This document shows positions 51,526 through 60,436 of a stretch of 64,000 nt of DNA, in pieces. The notes beneath the pieces were generated by a model that worked only from the letters and a program-made list of their open reading frames with translations, had not been told where the DNA came from and did not search any database. The position numbers and the translations under genes are program-made. The DNA is from CAIQQQ01 sp040399685. GTDB lineage: Bacteria; Pseudomonadota; Alphaproteobacteria; Acetobacterales; Acetobacteraceae. The first letter of the stretch is position 1. Every line of letters starts with the position of its first letter. The stretch lies in NCBI GenBank assembly GCA_040399685.1, contig JBBART010000005.1, positions 62,001-126,000 on the forward strand. Reading direction: 5' to 3'.

Positions 51526-52982
51526 TGCCGACGCTGATGTTTCAAGGCACCGGGTCGAATGTCGGCAAGTCGTTGCTGGTGGCGGGGCTGTGTCGTGCGT
51601 TGACGTTGCGGGGGCTGCGGGTGCGGCCGTTCAAGCCGCAGAACATGTCCAACAACGCGGCCGTGACCGAGGATGGCGGCGAGATCGGGCGGGCGCAGGC
51701 GTTGCAGGCGCGGGCGTGCGGGGTGGCGGCCAGCGTGCATATGAACCCCATTCTGCTGAAGCCGCAGAGCGAGACGGGGGCGCAGGTGATTGTGCAGGGC
51801 CGCGTTCATGCGCAGGCGGCGGCGCGGCGGTATCAGGCGATGAAGCCGGAACTGATGCCGTTCGTGCTGGACAGCTTCGCCCGGCTTTCGCGGGAGTGCG
51901 ACATCGTGCTGGTGGAGGGGGCGGGCAGTGCGTCGGAGATCAATCTGCGCCAGAACGATATTGCCAATATGGGGTTTGCACGGGCCACCGACACGCCGGT
52001 GGTGCTGATCGGCGATATCGACCGGGGCGGGGTGATCGCCAGTCTGGTTGGCACCCATACCGTGATTGAGGCTGGCGATCGGGCGATGATCGAGGGGTTC
52101 ATCGTCAATCGGATGCGGGGCGATCTGTCTCTGTTCGATGATGGGATGACGGCGATTGCCGCGCATACCGGCTGGGCGGCGTTGGGGCTGGTGCGGTTTT
52201 TCGACGCGGCCCGGATGCTGCCGGCGGAGGATGCGCTGGATCTGGCGGAGCGGCCGCGCGCCGGGCGCGACGGGGCGGCTTTGCGCATTGCGGTGCCGCT
52301 GCTGCCGCGTATTGCCAATTTCGACGATTTGGACCCGTTGGCGGCCGAGCCGGGGGTGGATCTGCGGCTGATCGCGCGGGGGGAGGCGATTCCGGTGTGC
52401 GATCTCATCATTCTGCCGGGTTCGAAGGCGACCATCGCCGATCTGGCCGCCTTGCGCGCCGAGGGGTGGGATATCGACATCGCGGCGCATGTGCGTCGGG
52501 GCGGGCGGGTGCTGGGGCTGTGCGGCGGCTATCAGATGTTGGGGGCCACGTTGTCGGACCCGGAGGGTATTGAGGGGGCGCCCGACAGCGTTGCGGGGCT
52601 GGGGTTGTTGGCGGTCGACACTGTTCTGCGGCCGTCCAAGCATTTGCGCGCCGTGTCGGGCGTGATGCTGGAGGGTGGTGCGGCTTTTACGGGTTATGAG
52701 ATGCATATGGGCGAGACGACCGGCGCCGATACCGTTCGGCCGGTGTTGCGCTTTGATGATGGCGGGATGGAGGGGGCGTGTTCGGCCGATGGGCGCGTTC
52801 TTGGAACCTATGTGCATGGCCTGTTCACCGATGACGGGGCGCGGGGGGCGTTTCTGGCCAGGCTGGGCGTTGTTTCGTCCAGCTATCGCCATGACGCCGC
52901 GATCGAGGCCACGTTGGATCAGCTTGCTGCCCATCTGGAGGCGCATATCGATATCGACCGGCTGATCAGCCTCGCACGATGA
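51525..52982 (+). CDS. cobQ: Cobyric acid synthase
   Basis: A 485-residue protein. The N-terminal ATPase domain opens LMFQGTGSNVGKSLLVAGLC, with PFKPQNMSNNAAVT and LVEGAGSASEINLR. The C-terminal glutamine amidotransferase domain has the nucleophile in LGLCGGYQMLG and HGLF near the end. It amidates carboxylates b, d, e and g. The last 17 bases overlap the convergent cbiB gene. Confidence 0.96.
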   Translation: MPTLMFQGTGSNVGKSLLVAGLCRALTLRGLRVRPFKPQNMSNNAAVTEDGGEIGRAQALQARACGVAASVHMNPILLKPQSETGAQVIVQGRVHAQAAARRYQAMKPELMPFVLDSFARLSRECDIVLVEGAGSASEINLRQNDIANMGFARATDTPVVLIGDIDRGGVIASLVGTHTVIEAGDRAMIEGFIVNRMRGDLSLFDDGMTAIAAHTGWAALGLVRFFDAARMLPAEDALDLAERPRAGRDGAALRIAVPLLPRIANFDDLDPLAAEPGVDLRLIARGEAIPVCDLIILPGSKATIADLAALRAEGWDIDIAAHVRRGGRVLGLCGGYQMLGATLSDPEGIEGAPDSVAGLGLLAVDTVLRPSKHLRAVSGVMLEGGAAFTGYEMHMGETTGADTVRPVLRFDDGGMEGACSADGRVLGTYVHGLFTDDGARGAFLARLGVVSSSYRHDAAIEATLDQLAAHLEAHIDIDRLISLAR

Positions 52983-54021
52983 AGAGCAGCGCGAGGGCTG
53001 ACAGGATCTGCAGGCCGCAGGCGGTTCGGTAGAGAGTCAGCGCGCTGCGGAGATCCGTCTGGGTGGCGTCGGCGCGGCCGTCGCCCATCCAGCCGTCATC
53101 GACGATGGTTGTGCCGTAGATGCGTGGCCCGTTCAGCCGCAGGCCGAGGGCGCCGGCCATCGCTGCTTCCGGCCAGCCGGCGTTGGGTGAGCGGTGGCGG
53201 CCGGCATCGCGCCAGATGGCGCGGATGGCGCCTTTTGCATCGGCCCGGTGCAGTGTTGCCGCCAGGATAAGCCAGAGGGCGGACAGGCGGGAGGCGGGCA
53301 GGTTGATCACATCGTCCAGCCGGGCCGAGGCCCAGCCGAAGGCTTCGTGTTTGGGGGTGCGATGGCCGATCATGCTGTCGGCCGTGTTCACCGTTTTGTA
53401 GAACACGATGCCGGGCAGTCCGAAGGCGGCGCACCACAGCACCGGGGCGACGATGCCGTCTGAGAAATTCTCGGCGAGGCTTTCGATGGCGGCGCGGATG
53501 ATTCCTGGTTCGTCCAGCGCTTCGGGGTTGCGGCCCACGATCATCGACACGGCCCGTCGCCCGCCGGCAAGGCCGCCATCGCGCAGTCCGTTCGCCACCG
53601 CCGCCACGTGCTGCCAGAGGCTGCGGCTGGCGATGAGGGTGCTGGCCAGGATCGCCAGCAACGGGATGGCGATGAAGCCGGGCAGGATGGTGAGGGCGGC
53701 ATATTGCACCGCCCATCCGGCGCCGACCGAAACGGCCAGCAGGATTGCCAGCGCCAGCACGCCGCAGGCCTGGCGCGCCCGGAAGTTCGCCGGTCGGTTG
53801 AGCGCCCGGTCCAGCGACGTGATCAGCGCGCCGATCCAGACGACCGGATGGGAGATGGCGCGAAACAGCGCATCGGGGTAACCCAGCGTTGCCTCCAGCA
53901 ACAGGGCGACGCAGAGAATGGCGAGATCGATGGACGAGATGGGGCAGACTCCGGTGACAGGCCATGATGATAGCCTGCCGCGCGGCTGGGCGGCAGGCCC
54001 GGGGATGCGCCATGGCGGCAT
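52966..54021 (-). CDS. cbiB: Adenosylcobinamide-phosphate synthase
   Basis: About 351 residues from ATG 54021; the conserved part begins LAILCVALLLEATLGYP and continues HPVVWIGALI, ESLAENFSDGIVAPVLW, FYKTVNTADSMIGH and GWPEAAMAGALGLRL. It is a polytopic membrane enzyme (CobD in Pseudomonas nomenclature) that attaches aminopropanol phosphate to cobyric acid. The start is unclear: ATG 54021 overlaps the divergent cobC start, while ATC 53940, eight bases after GGAG, would give 324 residues, closer to the family norm. Confidence 0.9.
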   Translation of the reverse strand: MPPWRIPGPAAQPRGRLSSWPVTGVCPISSIDLAILCVALLLEATLGYPDALFRAISHPVVWIGALITSLDRALNRPANFRARQACGVLALAILLAVSVGAGWAVQYAALTILPGFIAIPLLAILASTLIASRSLWQHVAAVANGLRDGGLAGGRRAVSMIVGRNPEALDEPGIIRAAIESLAENFSDGIVAPVLWCAAFGLPGIVFYKTVNTADSMIGHRTPKHEAFGWASARLDDVINLPASRLSALWLILAATLHRADAKGAIRAIWRDAGRHRSPNAGWPEAAMAGALGLRLNGPRIYGTTIVDDGWMGDGRADATQTDLRSALTLYRTACGLQILSALALLFIVRG

Positions 54022-55012
54022 GCTGTCCCAGGCACGCGTTTTGTTTCCGCAGGCGCCGTTGCCGTTCATCGATTTGTCCACCGGCATCAACCCGCATGCC
54101 TATCCGCTCGGCCCTCTGCCGGACGACGCGTTCACGCGGTTGCCGGATGAAGCCGATGAAGCGGCGCTGCGCGATGTCGCGGCCCAGGCCTACGGCGTGT
54201 CGGACCCCGCGATGGTCGTGGCCGCCCCGGGCACGCAGATTTTGATCGGCCTGTTGCCGCATCTGCTGGCCCGGCCAACCAGCGTGGCGATTTTATCCCC
54301 CACCTATGGCGAGCACGAAGCCGCCTGGGCGCGGGCCGGATATGCCGTGCGGCCCGTGAGCCGGTTCGAGGATCTGCTGGCCTCCGACATCGCCGTGATC
54401 TGCAATCCCAACAACCCCGACGGGTGTCGCACCGATCCGGCGTCGTTGCTGGGCCTCGCCGATGCGATGGCCCAGCGCGGCGGTTTTCTGGCGGTGGATG
54501 AAGCCTTTGCCGATCTGGAGCCACCCGGCATCAGCATGGCGGGCGCGTTGCCGCATCCGGCGCTGGTCATCCTGCGCTCGTTCGGCAAAACCTACGGGCT
54601 GGCCGGATTGCGCCTTGGCTTTGCGCTGACCGCACCGGACCGCGCCGCTCGCCTGCGTGCCGCCCTCGGCCCCTGGGCGGTCAGCGGCCCGGCGCTGGTG
54701 GCGGGGCTGCGCGGCCTGGCCGATCCATCCTGGCGCCATGCCATGATCGCCCGGCTGGACCGCGATACCCAGCGCCTTGACGCAATGGTGGCCCTGCACG
54801 GCCTGTCGCTGGTGGGCGGCACGCGACTGTTCCGCCTGTATGAAAGCCCCGCCGCCACCGCCCTGCACCAGCATCTGGGCGCGGCAGGTATTCTCGTTCG
54901 TCGCTTTGCCGGCCAGCCAAAGCGCCTGCGCTTTGGCCTCCCCGTCGACGAGGCCTGCTGGGCGAGGCTGGCCACGGTGTTGAAAACGGCTGATAGTTCA
55001 CTGGATCGATGA
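54005..55012 (+). CDS. cobC: Threonine-phosphate decarboxylase-like PLP enzyme (CobC)
   Basis: A 335-residue fold-type I aminotransferase-like protein. MRHGGMLSQARVLFP and FIDLSTGINPHAYPLG open the protein, VICNPNNPDG and VDEAFADLEP follow, and the PLP lysine is in LRSFGKTYGLAGLRLGFAL. It supplies aminopropanol phosphate for CbiB. ATG 54005 fits the family start; the frame is open to ATG 53918. It faces cbiB head to head with overlapping 5' ends. Confidence 0.92.
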   Translation: MRHGGMLSQARVLFPQAPLPFIDLSTGINPHAYPLGPLPDDAFTRLPDEADEAALRDVAAQAYGVSDPAMVVAAPGTQILIGLLPHLLARPTSVAILSPTYGEHEAAWARAGYAVRPVSRFEDLLASDIAVICNPNNPDGCRTDPASLLGLADAMAQRGGFLAVDEAFADLEPPGISMAGALPHPALVILRSFGKTYGLAGLRLGFALTAPDRAARLRAALGPWAVSGPALVAGLRGLADPSWRHAMIARLDRDTQRLDAMVALHGLSLVGGTRLFRLYESPAATALHQHLGAAGILVRRFAGQPKRLRFGLPVDEACWARLATVLKTADSSLDR

Positions 55013-55031
55013 CGGTCCTTCGGAGATGACG

Positions 55032-56441
55032 ATGCACAACAGCGACGAGATCTGGCGCCTGGTCGAAGCCAAACGGCAGGATTTCTTCGATCTCTCCGAC
55101 CGTGTGTGGGAAACGCCTGAACTGAACTACGCCGAGTTCCGCTCCGCCGCCGAACATACGACGATGCTGGAGCAGCAAGGCTTCCGCATCACCGCCAACG
55201 TCGCGGGCATGCCCACCGCCGTGATGGGCGAAGCCGGGGAGGGCGGCCCGGTCATTGCCATCCTGGGCGAATACGACGCGCTGCCCGGCCTGAGCCAGGA
55301 AGCGGGTGTGGCGGAAATCCGCCCCCGCGCCATCGACGAAGGGCGCGGCCATGGCTGCGGCCACAATCTACTTGGCTCCGGCGCGCTGATGGCGGCGACG
55401 GCGGTGAAGGATTGGTTGGCCGCCAACGGCCTCAAGGGCCGCGTGCGCTATTACGGCTGCCCGGCCGAGGAAGGTGGGTCGTCCAAGGTGTTCATGGTGC
55501 GTGACGGCGTGTTCGATGACGTGGACATCGCCATCTCGTGGCACCCCGCACCGGTCGCGGCCGTGAACAACCCTGTGTCGCTGGCCTGCAACGAGATCGA
55601 TTTCTCGTTTACCGGCCGTGCCTCCCACGCTGCCGCAGCACCCCATTTGGGTCGCAGCGCGCTGGATGCGGTGGAGTTGATGAATGTTGGCGTCAACTAC
55701 ATGCGCGAGCACATGCCCAGCACGGCGCGCATCCACTACGCCATGATCGACAGCGGCGGCACCGCGCCCAACGTGGTGCAGGCGCATGCCACGGTGCGCT
55801 ATCTGGTCCGCGCGCGGGATCTGCCGGTGCTGCACACGCTGATCGCGCGGGTGGAAAAGATCGCCCAGGGGGCGGCGCTGATGACGGAAACATCGATGCG
55901 CATGCAGATCATCAACGGCGATGCCAATCTGCTCGGCAATTTGCCGCTGGAAAAGCTGATGCAGGCCAATCTCGAACGTCTCGGCCCGCCCCAGTTCGAC
56001 GCCGCCGACCGTGCGCTGGCCGCGGAATTCCAAAAGACGCTGAGCGCCGAGGAAATCGAAGGCGCCTATGCCCGCTTTGGCCTGGAACCGCAGCCGGACA
56101 ACGCGCTGTGCAACAGCGTGTTGCCGTTGGGCGCCGGTGACAACACCAATGTGGGCTCCACCGATGTCGGCACCGTCAGTTGGGTTGTGCCCACGGTGCA
56201 GATGCGCGGCGCCACGTATTGCATCGGCACGCCGGGCCATTCCTGGCAGTTGGTGGGGCAGGGCAAGGCGCCGGCCGCCCACAAGGGCATGGAACACGCG
56301 GCCAAGGTGATGGCGGGCACGGCGGCGGATTTGCTGGCCGACCCGTCGCTGATCGCCGCGGCGAAGGCGGATCTGAAGCGACGCCTGGAAAAGACTCCGT
56401 TCGTCCATCCGATCCCGGACGGCGTGAACCCGCCCGTCTGA
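55032..56441 (+). CDS. M20-family amidohydrolase (AbgB / aminobenzoyl-glutamate hydrolase-like)
   Basis: A 469-residue metallopeptidase. IAILGEYDALPGLSQE, the zinc motif GRGHGCGHNLLG, PAEEGGSSKVFMVRDG and the dimerisation domain with SFTGRASHAAAAPHLGRSAL and APNVVQAHATVRYLVRA are typical of AbgB-like proteins that cleave N-acyl or p-aminobenzoyl amides. ATG 55032 has GGAG six bases upstream; ATG 55026 sits directly on it. Single gene; substrate not known. Confidence 0.9.
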   Translation: MHNSDEIWRLVEAKRQDFFDLSDRVWETPELNYAEFRSAAEHTTMLEQQGFRITANVAGMPTAVMGEAGEGGPVIAILGEYDALPGLSQEAGVAEIRPRAIDEGRGHGCGHNLLGSGALMAATAVKDWLAANGLKGRVRYYGCPAEEGGSSKVFMVRDGVFDDVDIAISWHPAPVAAVNNPVSLACNEIDFSFTGRASHAAAAPHLGRSALDAVELMNVGVNYMREHMPSTARIHYAMIDSGGTAPNVVQAHATVRYLVRARDLPVLHTLIARVEKIAQGAALMTETSMRMQIINGDANLLGNLPLEKLMQANLERLGPPQFDAADRALAAEFQKTLSAEEIEGAYARFGLEPQPDNALCNSVLPLGAGDNTNVGSTDVGTVSWVVPTVQMRGATYCIGTPGHSWQLVGQGKAPAAHKGMEHAAKVMAGTAADLLADPSLIAAAKADLKRRLEKTPFVHPIPDGVNPPV

Positions 56442-56495
56442 CACGCAAACGCGGCCAGGGAGGGTGTCCCTGGCCACGATATCAGCGATGCGAGA

Positions 56496-56732
56496 CTAGC
56501 GACGCGACATCACCGATGCACCGATCAGCAGCACCCCCGCCCCCAACGCGAGCGGCGCAAGCCATGGTGGAATGCTGTGCCTGGTGTCTTCCGTCACCGA
56601 CAACGACAGGCCCGCCACCTTTGCAACATCGGTGGTCTTCTCCGTCGTGAAGAACGGCACCCCTATTGCCAACGCGCCGCACACCACCAGCACGGCGCCG
56701 GCCAGCATCAGAAATCCCTTGGATCCATTCAT
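56496..56732 (-). CDS. Small two-helix membrane protein, hypothetical
   Basis: A 78-residue protein with two predicted membrane helices (about 7-29, GFLMLAGAVLVVCGALAIGV, and about 56-75, PPWLAPLALGAGVLLIGASV), a short polar loop containing TTEKTTDVAKVAGLSL, and the basic end MSRR. The family is not recognised with certainty. ATG 56732 starts just before the first helix. Convergent with the amidohydrolase gene. Confidence 0.65.
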   Translation of the reverse strand: MNGSKGFLMLAGAVLVVCGALAIGVPFFTTEKTTDVAKVAGLSLSVTEDTRHSIPPWLAPLALGAGVLLIGASVMSRR

Positions 56733-56905
56733 CGCGACACGCTCCTGGCATTCGTTCGTGAGTGCAACGGCCCTGAGCCGAAACGGTTCCGTCCTGCCCA
56801 GCCAACGGCAGTTGCTGCCGCGCCGGCGGCGGCGGAGACCGTGCGCTTGAGGAGGAGCGCTGAAAGCGCTTCTGGCAGTGACACGATCTGATATCCAAGT
56901 CGCCC

Positions 56906-56948
56906 GGCGAACCATCGTATTGCAGCTGGAATGCAACGATGGTTCGCC
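56906..56948. repeat. Long inverted repeat / hairpin
   Basis: GGCGAACCATCGT (56906-56918) pairs perfectly with ACGATGGTTCGCC (56936-56948) around 17 bases that themselves contain TGCA on both sides. It lies about 175 bases upstream of the small membrane protein start. No T tract follows on either strand, so a protein-binding site or structured RNA is as likely as a terminator. Confidence 0.6.
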
Positions 56949-57242
56949 TTCCTCCCAGAAATTTGTTGCTTATGTGACAGGGCATCGCCGGTAAACCGGT
57001 CTTTTTTGATTTTATGTCTCGCGCCAATGATTAACCGTTCGTTCAGTTTATGTAAATCCTTTTGCCAGTGGCGCCACGTTGCCGCCTTGTCATCGCTGGC
57101 CGCCATGTCCCCATAGGTCCGTGCGGCTTCCGAAAAGGCGCACCAACAGCCGGAGGCCTGGGTGTCGGTCACGCAGACGGGAAGCGTCTCGAACAATGCA
57201 TTCGTGGACTGGGTCCCAAACCTGTTTGGTCGAACCCGCCTG

Positions 57243-57289
57243 TTGACAGTTTTGGCCTTTGGACTGCAAATTCACTGACCGGTCGGTCA
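57243..57289 (+). promoter_or_regulatory. Presumed paaI promoter with TetR-type operator palindrome
   Basis: TTGACA at 57243-57248 could be the -35 box, with a weak A/T-rich -10 around 57266-57272. Immediately downstream TGACCGGTCGGTCA (57276-57289) forms a TGACCG/CGGTCA inverted repeat, similar to operators of TetR-family regulators such as PaaR of betaproteobacteria. It ends 38 bases before the paaI ATG, a position suited to repression. No TetR gene lies in the window. Confidence 0.45.
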
Positions 57290-57327
57290 ATTCAAGAGGC
57301 TCGTCAAGAGCTCGGAGACAGAAGGCT

Positions 57328-57795
57328 ATGGCAGGCGACGAACACCACGCATCCGCGCCCGACCCGCAGGCGCTGGCGCGACTGGCCGCCGATACGATGT
57401 GGGCGAACGACCACGCCGCCCAAGGCCTCGGCATCGAGATCCTCGTCATCGGCCCGGGCACGGCGACGCTGGCCATGACGGTGGGGCCCGCGATGCTGAA
57501 CGGCCATGGCATCGCCCATGGCGGCTTCGTTTTCGCCCTCGCGGACACTGCCTTCGCCTACGCCTGCAACGCCTATGGCGACACCACGGTCGCCGCCCAC
57601 TGCACGATCACGTTCATTCGGCCAGGCAAGGCGGGTGCGCGCCTGGTGGCCTCGGCACAGGAAGTCTCGCGCTCCGGGCGTTCTGGCATCTACGATGTGC
57701 GGGTCAGTGTCGACGATGTCGTCATTGCCGAGTTTCGCGGCCATTCACGCACCATCGGCGGCTCGTTTCTGCCCAATAACAGCATCCAGGCGTAA
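57328..57795 (+). CDS. paaI: Phenylacetate-pathway acyl-CoA thioesterase
   Basis: A 155-residue hot-dog-fold thioesterase. LNGHGIAHGGFVFALADTAF with the catalytic Asp region, and HCTITFIRPGKAGARLVA, are PaaI hallmarks. It hydrolyses ring-hydroxylated phenylacetyl-CoA esters and is thought to rescue CoA from dead-end products. GGAGA lies before ATG 57328. It is followed 20 bases later by paaK. Confidence 0.93.
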   Translation: MAGDEHHASAPDPQALARLAADTMWANDHAAQGLGIEILVIGPGTATLAMTVGPAMLNGHGIAHGGFVFALADTAFAYACNAYGDTTVAAHCTITFIRPGKAGARLVASAQEVSRSGRSGIYDVRVSVDDVVIAEFRGHSRTIGGSFLPNNSIQA

Positions 57796-57815
57796 TCAAA
57801 AAAGCGGAGGGGAAA

Positions 57816-59150
57816 ATGGCACATACGCTGGAAGCACCGTCAAAGGGCACGATCAAGGACGGACTCGACGACGCCGAACGGGCATCGCGTGACCAGATCC
57901 AGGCGTTGCAGCTTCAACGGCTGTCCTGGTCGTTACGTCATTCCTACGACAACGTGCCGCATTTCCGCGCGCGCTGCGTGGCGATGGACGTGCATCCGGA
58001 CGACCTTAAAACCCTTTCCGACCTGCATCGTTTTCCATTCACGGTGAAAGCCGACCTGCGCGACACCTATCCGTTCGGCCTGTTCGCTGTCCCGCGCGAG
58101 AAGATCGCCCGCTTGCATGGCTCGTCCGGCACCACGGGCAAGCCGGTGGTGGTGGGCTACACGCTCAATGACATCGACATGTGGGCCGACGTGGTGGCGC
58201 GCTCGTTGCGGGCAGCCGGCGTCCGGCCCGGGATGATGGTGCACAACGCCTATGGCTGCGGCCTGTTCACCGGCGGTCTTGGCGCGCATTACGGCGCCGA
58301 ACGGCTGGGCTGCACGGTGGTGCCAATCTCCGGCGGCATGACCGAGCGGCAGGTGCAGTTGATCCAGGATTTCCGCCCCGACGCCATCATGGTCACGCCG
58401 AGCTATATGCTGGCGTTGCTCGACGGCTTCACCAAGGCCGGAATTGACCCGCGCGAATGCTCGCTGCGCTTCGGCATCTTCGGCGCCGAACCGTGGTCGA
58501 ACGCGCTGCGGGTGGAGATTGAAAAAACCTTCGGCCTTGATGCCACCGACATTTACGGCCTGTCTGAAGTCATCGGCCCGGGCGTGGCGCAGGAATGCGT
58601 TGAAACCAAAGATGGCCTGCATATCTGGGAAGATCATTTTTACCCGGAAATCATCGACCCCGTGACCGGCGCCGTGCTGCCGGACGGCGAATTCGGCGAA
58701 CTGGTGTTCACCTCGCTCACCAAGGAAGCCTTCCCGATCATCCGCTACCGCACCCGCGACCTCACCCGCCTGCTGCCCGGCACCGCAAGACCCGGCATGC
58801 GACGGATGGAAAAGGTGACGGGCCGGTCAGACGACATGGTTATCCTGCGCGGCGTGAACGTGTTCCCGACCCAGATTGAAGAACTGCTGTTGGCGACGGA
58901 ATGGAGTTCCGGCCATTACCAGTTGGAACTGACGCGCCCCGGCCGCATGGATGAACTGACGGTGCATGCCGAAGTACGGGTTGATGAGTTCCCAAGCCTG
59001 GACACAGAGCGCGTGGCGGCTGATCTGATCCGTCGGATCAAGGCCAATCTTGGTGTTTCCACCCATGCCGTGTTGCACGGACCGGGCGGGTTGGAGCGGT
59101 CGCTCGGCAAGGCCAAGCGGGTGGTGGACAATCGTCCGAAGGAGCGGTGA
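57816..59150 (+). CDS. paaK: Phenylacetate-CoA ligase
   Basis: A 444-residue adenylate-forming ligase: RLHGSSGTTGKPVVVGYT (phosphate-binding loop), AYGCGLFTGGLGAHYGAE, TDIYGLSEVIGPGVAQEC and the C-terminal RSDDMVILRGVNVFPTQIE. It activates phenylacetate to phenylacetyl-CoA, the first step of the pathway. CGGAGGGG precedes ATG 57816. Repeat copy C follows, then the convergent paa epoxidase genes. Confidence 0.96.
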   Translation: MAHTLEAPSKGTIKDGLDDAERASRDQIQALQLQRLSWSLRHSYDNVPHFRARCVAMDVHPDDLKTLSDLHRFPFTVKADLRDTYPFGLFAVPREKIARLHGSSGTTGKPVVVGYTLNDIDMWADVVARSLRAAGVRPGMMVHNAYGCGLFTGGLGAHYGAERLGCTVVPISGGMTERQVQLIQDFRPDAIMVTPSYMLALLDGFTKAGIDPRECSLRFGIFGAEPWSNALRVEIEKTFGLDATDIYGLSEVIGPGVAQECVETKDGLHIWEDHFYPEIIDPVTGAVLPDGEFGELVFTSLTKEAFPIIRYRTRDLTRLLPGTARPGMRRMEKVTGRSDDMVILRGVNVFPTQIEELLLATEWSSGHYQLELTRPGRMDELTVHAEVRVDEFPSLDTERVAADLIRRIKANLGVSTHAVLHGPGGLERSLGKAKRVVDNRPKER

Positions 59151-59177
59151 AAACGTCAAACTATTTTAAGAGAAGGC

Positions 59178-59297
59178 CTTCTTTTTCTGAAGAAAAAGAA
59201 GCAAAAAGAATTTCATTCGTTTTGATGTATGTCGCGGCGCGTGCCGCGACATACATCTGATTCATGCAGTTTTTTGGTTCTTTTTTCAAAAAAGAAC
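59178..59297. repeat. Composite palindromic intergenic element, copy C
   Basis: Hairpin 1 (59178-59201) and hairpin 2 (59277-59297) have the same arms as in copy B. The core is a perfect 15-bp stem: GATGTATGTCGCGGC (59224-59238), loop GCGT, GCCGCGACATACATC (59243-59257). The core sequence is unrelated to copy B although it also folds. Located between convergent paaK and paaE. Confidence 0.88.
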
Positions 59298-59331
59298 TCT
59301 ATCGAATGCTTTTTTGTTTTTGCCTGTTTGT

Positions 59332-60429
59332 TCAAATCTGATCGAAATCCACGACGACATGCGACGTGGTCGGTTTTGCCTGGCAGGTAAGCACGAAGCC
59401 CTGCTCAAGCTCCCACGGCTCCAGCGAGTAATTCAGCTCCATCGCAACCTTACCCTCGACAATCTTGGCGCGGCAGGTGGAGCACATGCCGCCCTTGCAG
59501 GCGAAGGGCAGGTCGATGCCGGCGCGCAAGGCAGCGTCCAGAATGGCCTCGCCTTCAGCGACCGGCGCATCGCGGCGCTTGCCGTCGACGATGATGGAGG
59601 CCACGCAGGACGCCGGCGCTTCCACGTTAATGACGGTCGGCTTGTGCGGCACGCCATCAAACGCCGAGACGAAGCGTTCAACATGGATGCGGTCTTGCGC
59701 GATGCCGATATCGCGCAAGGTGGCCTCGGCCGGGTCGATCATCGCGGCCGGGCCACAGATGAAGGCGTGATCGACCGCCTCGGCTGGCACCACATGGCCC
59801 AGCAGCAGGCGAAGTTTCTCATCGTCGATATGGCCGTTGAGGATGGCGATGTCCTGCTGCTCGCGGCTGAGCACGTGAAAGACGGAGAGGCGGCCGAGAT
59901 TGCGGTCCTTCAGGTCCTCAAGCTCCTCGCGGAACAGAATGTCGTCCACGCTGCGGCTGCCGTAGAACAGGCTGAAATTGCTGTCTGGCTCGCGCGCTAG
60001 CACGCCTTGGATGATGGACAAAATGGGCGTGATGCCCGAACCGGCGGCGATGCCCACATGCAGGCGGCCGTTGCCGGGAATGCTGCCCAGGCCGAAGCGG
60101 CCGGTGGGCGTCATCACGTCCAGCGTGTCGCCGGTCTTCAGCTGGGTGTTGATCCAGGTGGAGAACAGCCCGCCATCCACCTGGCGCACCGCGACCCGCA
60201 GAGTGCCGTCATCTGGCGCGGAGCAGATGGAGTAGGAGCAGCGGATATCGGCACCGTCGATGGTGGCGCGCAGGGTCAGGTATTGACCCGGCTCGAAGCG
60301 ATAGGCCGCCGCCAATTCGGCCGGCACGGCGAACCGCAGCGACACGGCGCCTGGCGTTTCCTGGTGGATGTCGCTGACGCGGAGTTGGTGAAAGCGGGGT
60401 GCTGCCAGAATTGTGTCGATATGGGTCAT
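59332..60429 (-). CDS. paaE: Phenylacetyl-CoA 1,2-epoxidase reductase subunit
   Basis: A 365-residue protein with an N-terminal FAD/NAD(P) reductase unit (EPGQYLTLRATIDGADIRCS, IAAGSGITPILSI) and a C-terminal plant-type 2Fe-2S ferredoxin with FACKGGMCSTCRAKI and a later LTCQ. It passes electrons from NADPH to the PaaA di-iron centre. ATG 60429 lies seven bases after the paaD stop. Confidence 0.95.
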   Translation of the reverse strand: MTHIDTILAAPRFHQLRVSDIHQETPGAVSLRFAVPAELAAAYRFEPGQYLTLRATIDGADIRCSYSICSAPDDGTLRVAVRQVDGGLFSTWINTQLKTGDTLDVMTPTGRFGLGSIPGNGRLHVGIAAGSGITPILSIIQGVLAREPDSNFSLFYGSRSVDDILFREELEDLKDRNLGRLSVFHVLSREQQDIAILNGHIDDEKLRLLLGHVVPAEAVDHAFICGPAAMIDPAEATLRDIGIAQDRIHVERFVSAFDGVPHKPTVINVEAPASCVASIIVDGKRRDAPVAEGEAILDAALRAGIDLPFACKGGMCSTCRAKIVEGKVAMELNYSLEPWELEQGFVLTCQAKPTTSHVVVDFDQI

Positions 60430-60436
60430 GTCAGCC

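Larger units (their letters stand above)
56733..57327. other. 595-base region without a convincing gene
   Basis: Between the small membrane protein and paaI. It holds a long inverted repeat (56906-56948), an A/T-richer stretch around 56950-57060, a short CCGG hairpin with a T run near 56988-57008, and the presumed paaI promoter and operator. The minus-strand frame at 56729-57196 has no recognisable protein features, and I do not regard it as a gene. Confidence 0.5.

Noticed and set aside
56729..57196. A 155-codon minus-strand frame upstream of the small membrane protein
   Set aside because: It crosses an A/T-rich, hairpin-bearing region and overlaps the membrane protein start; no recognisable protein features.
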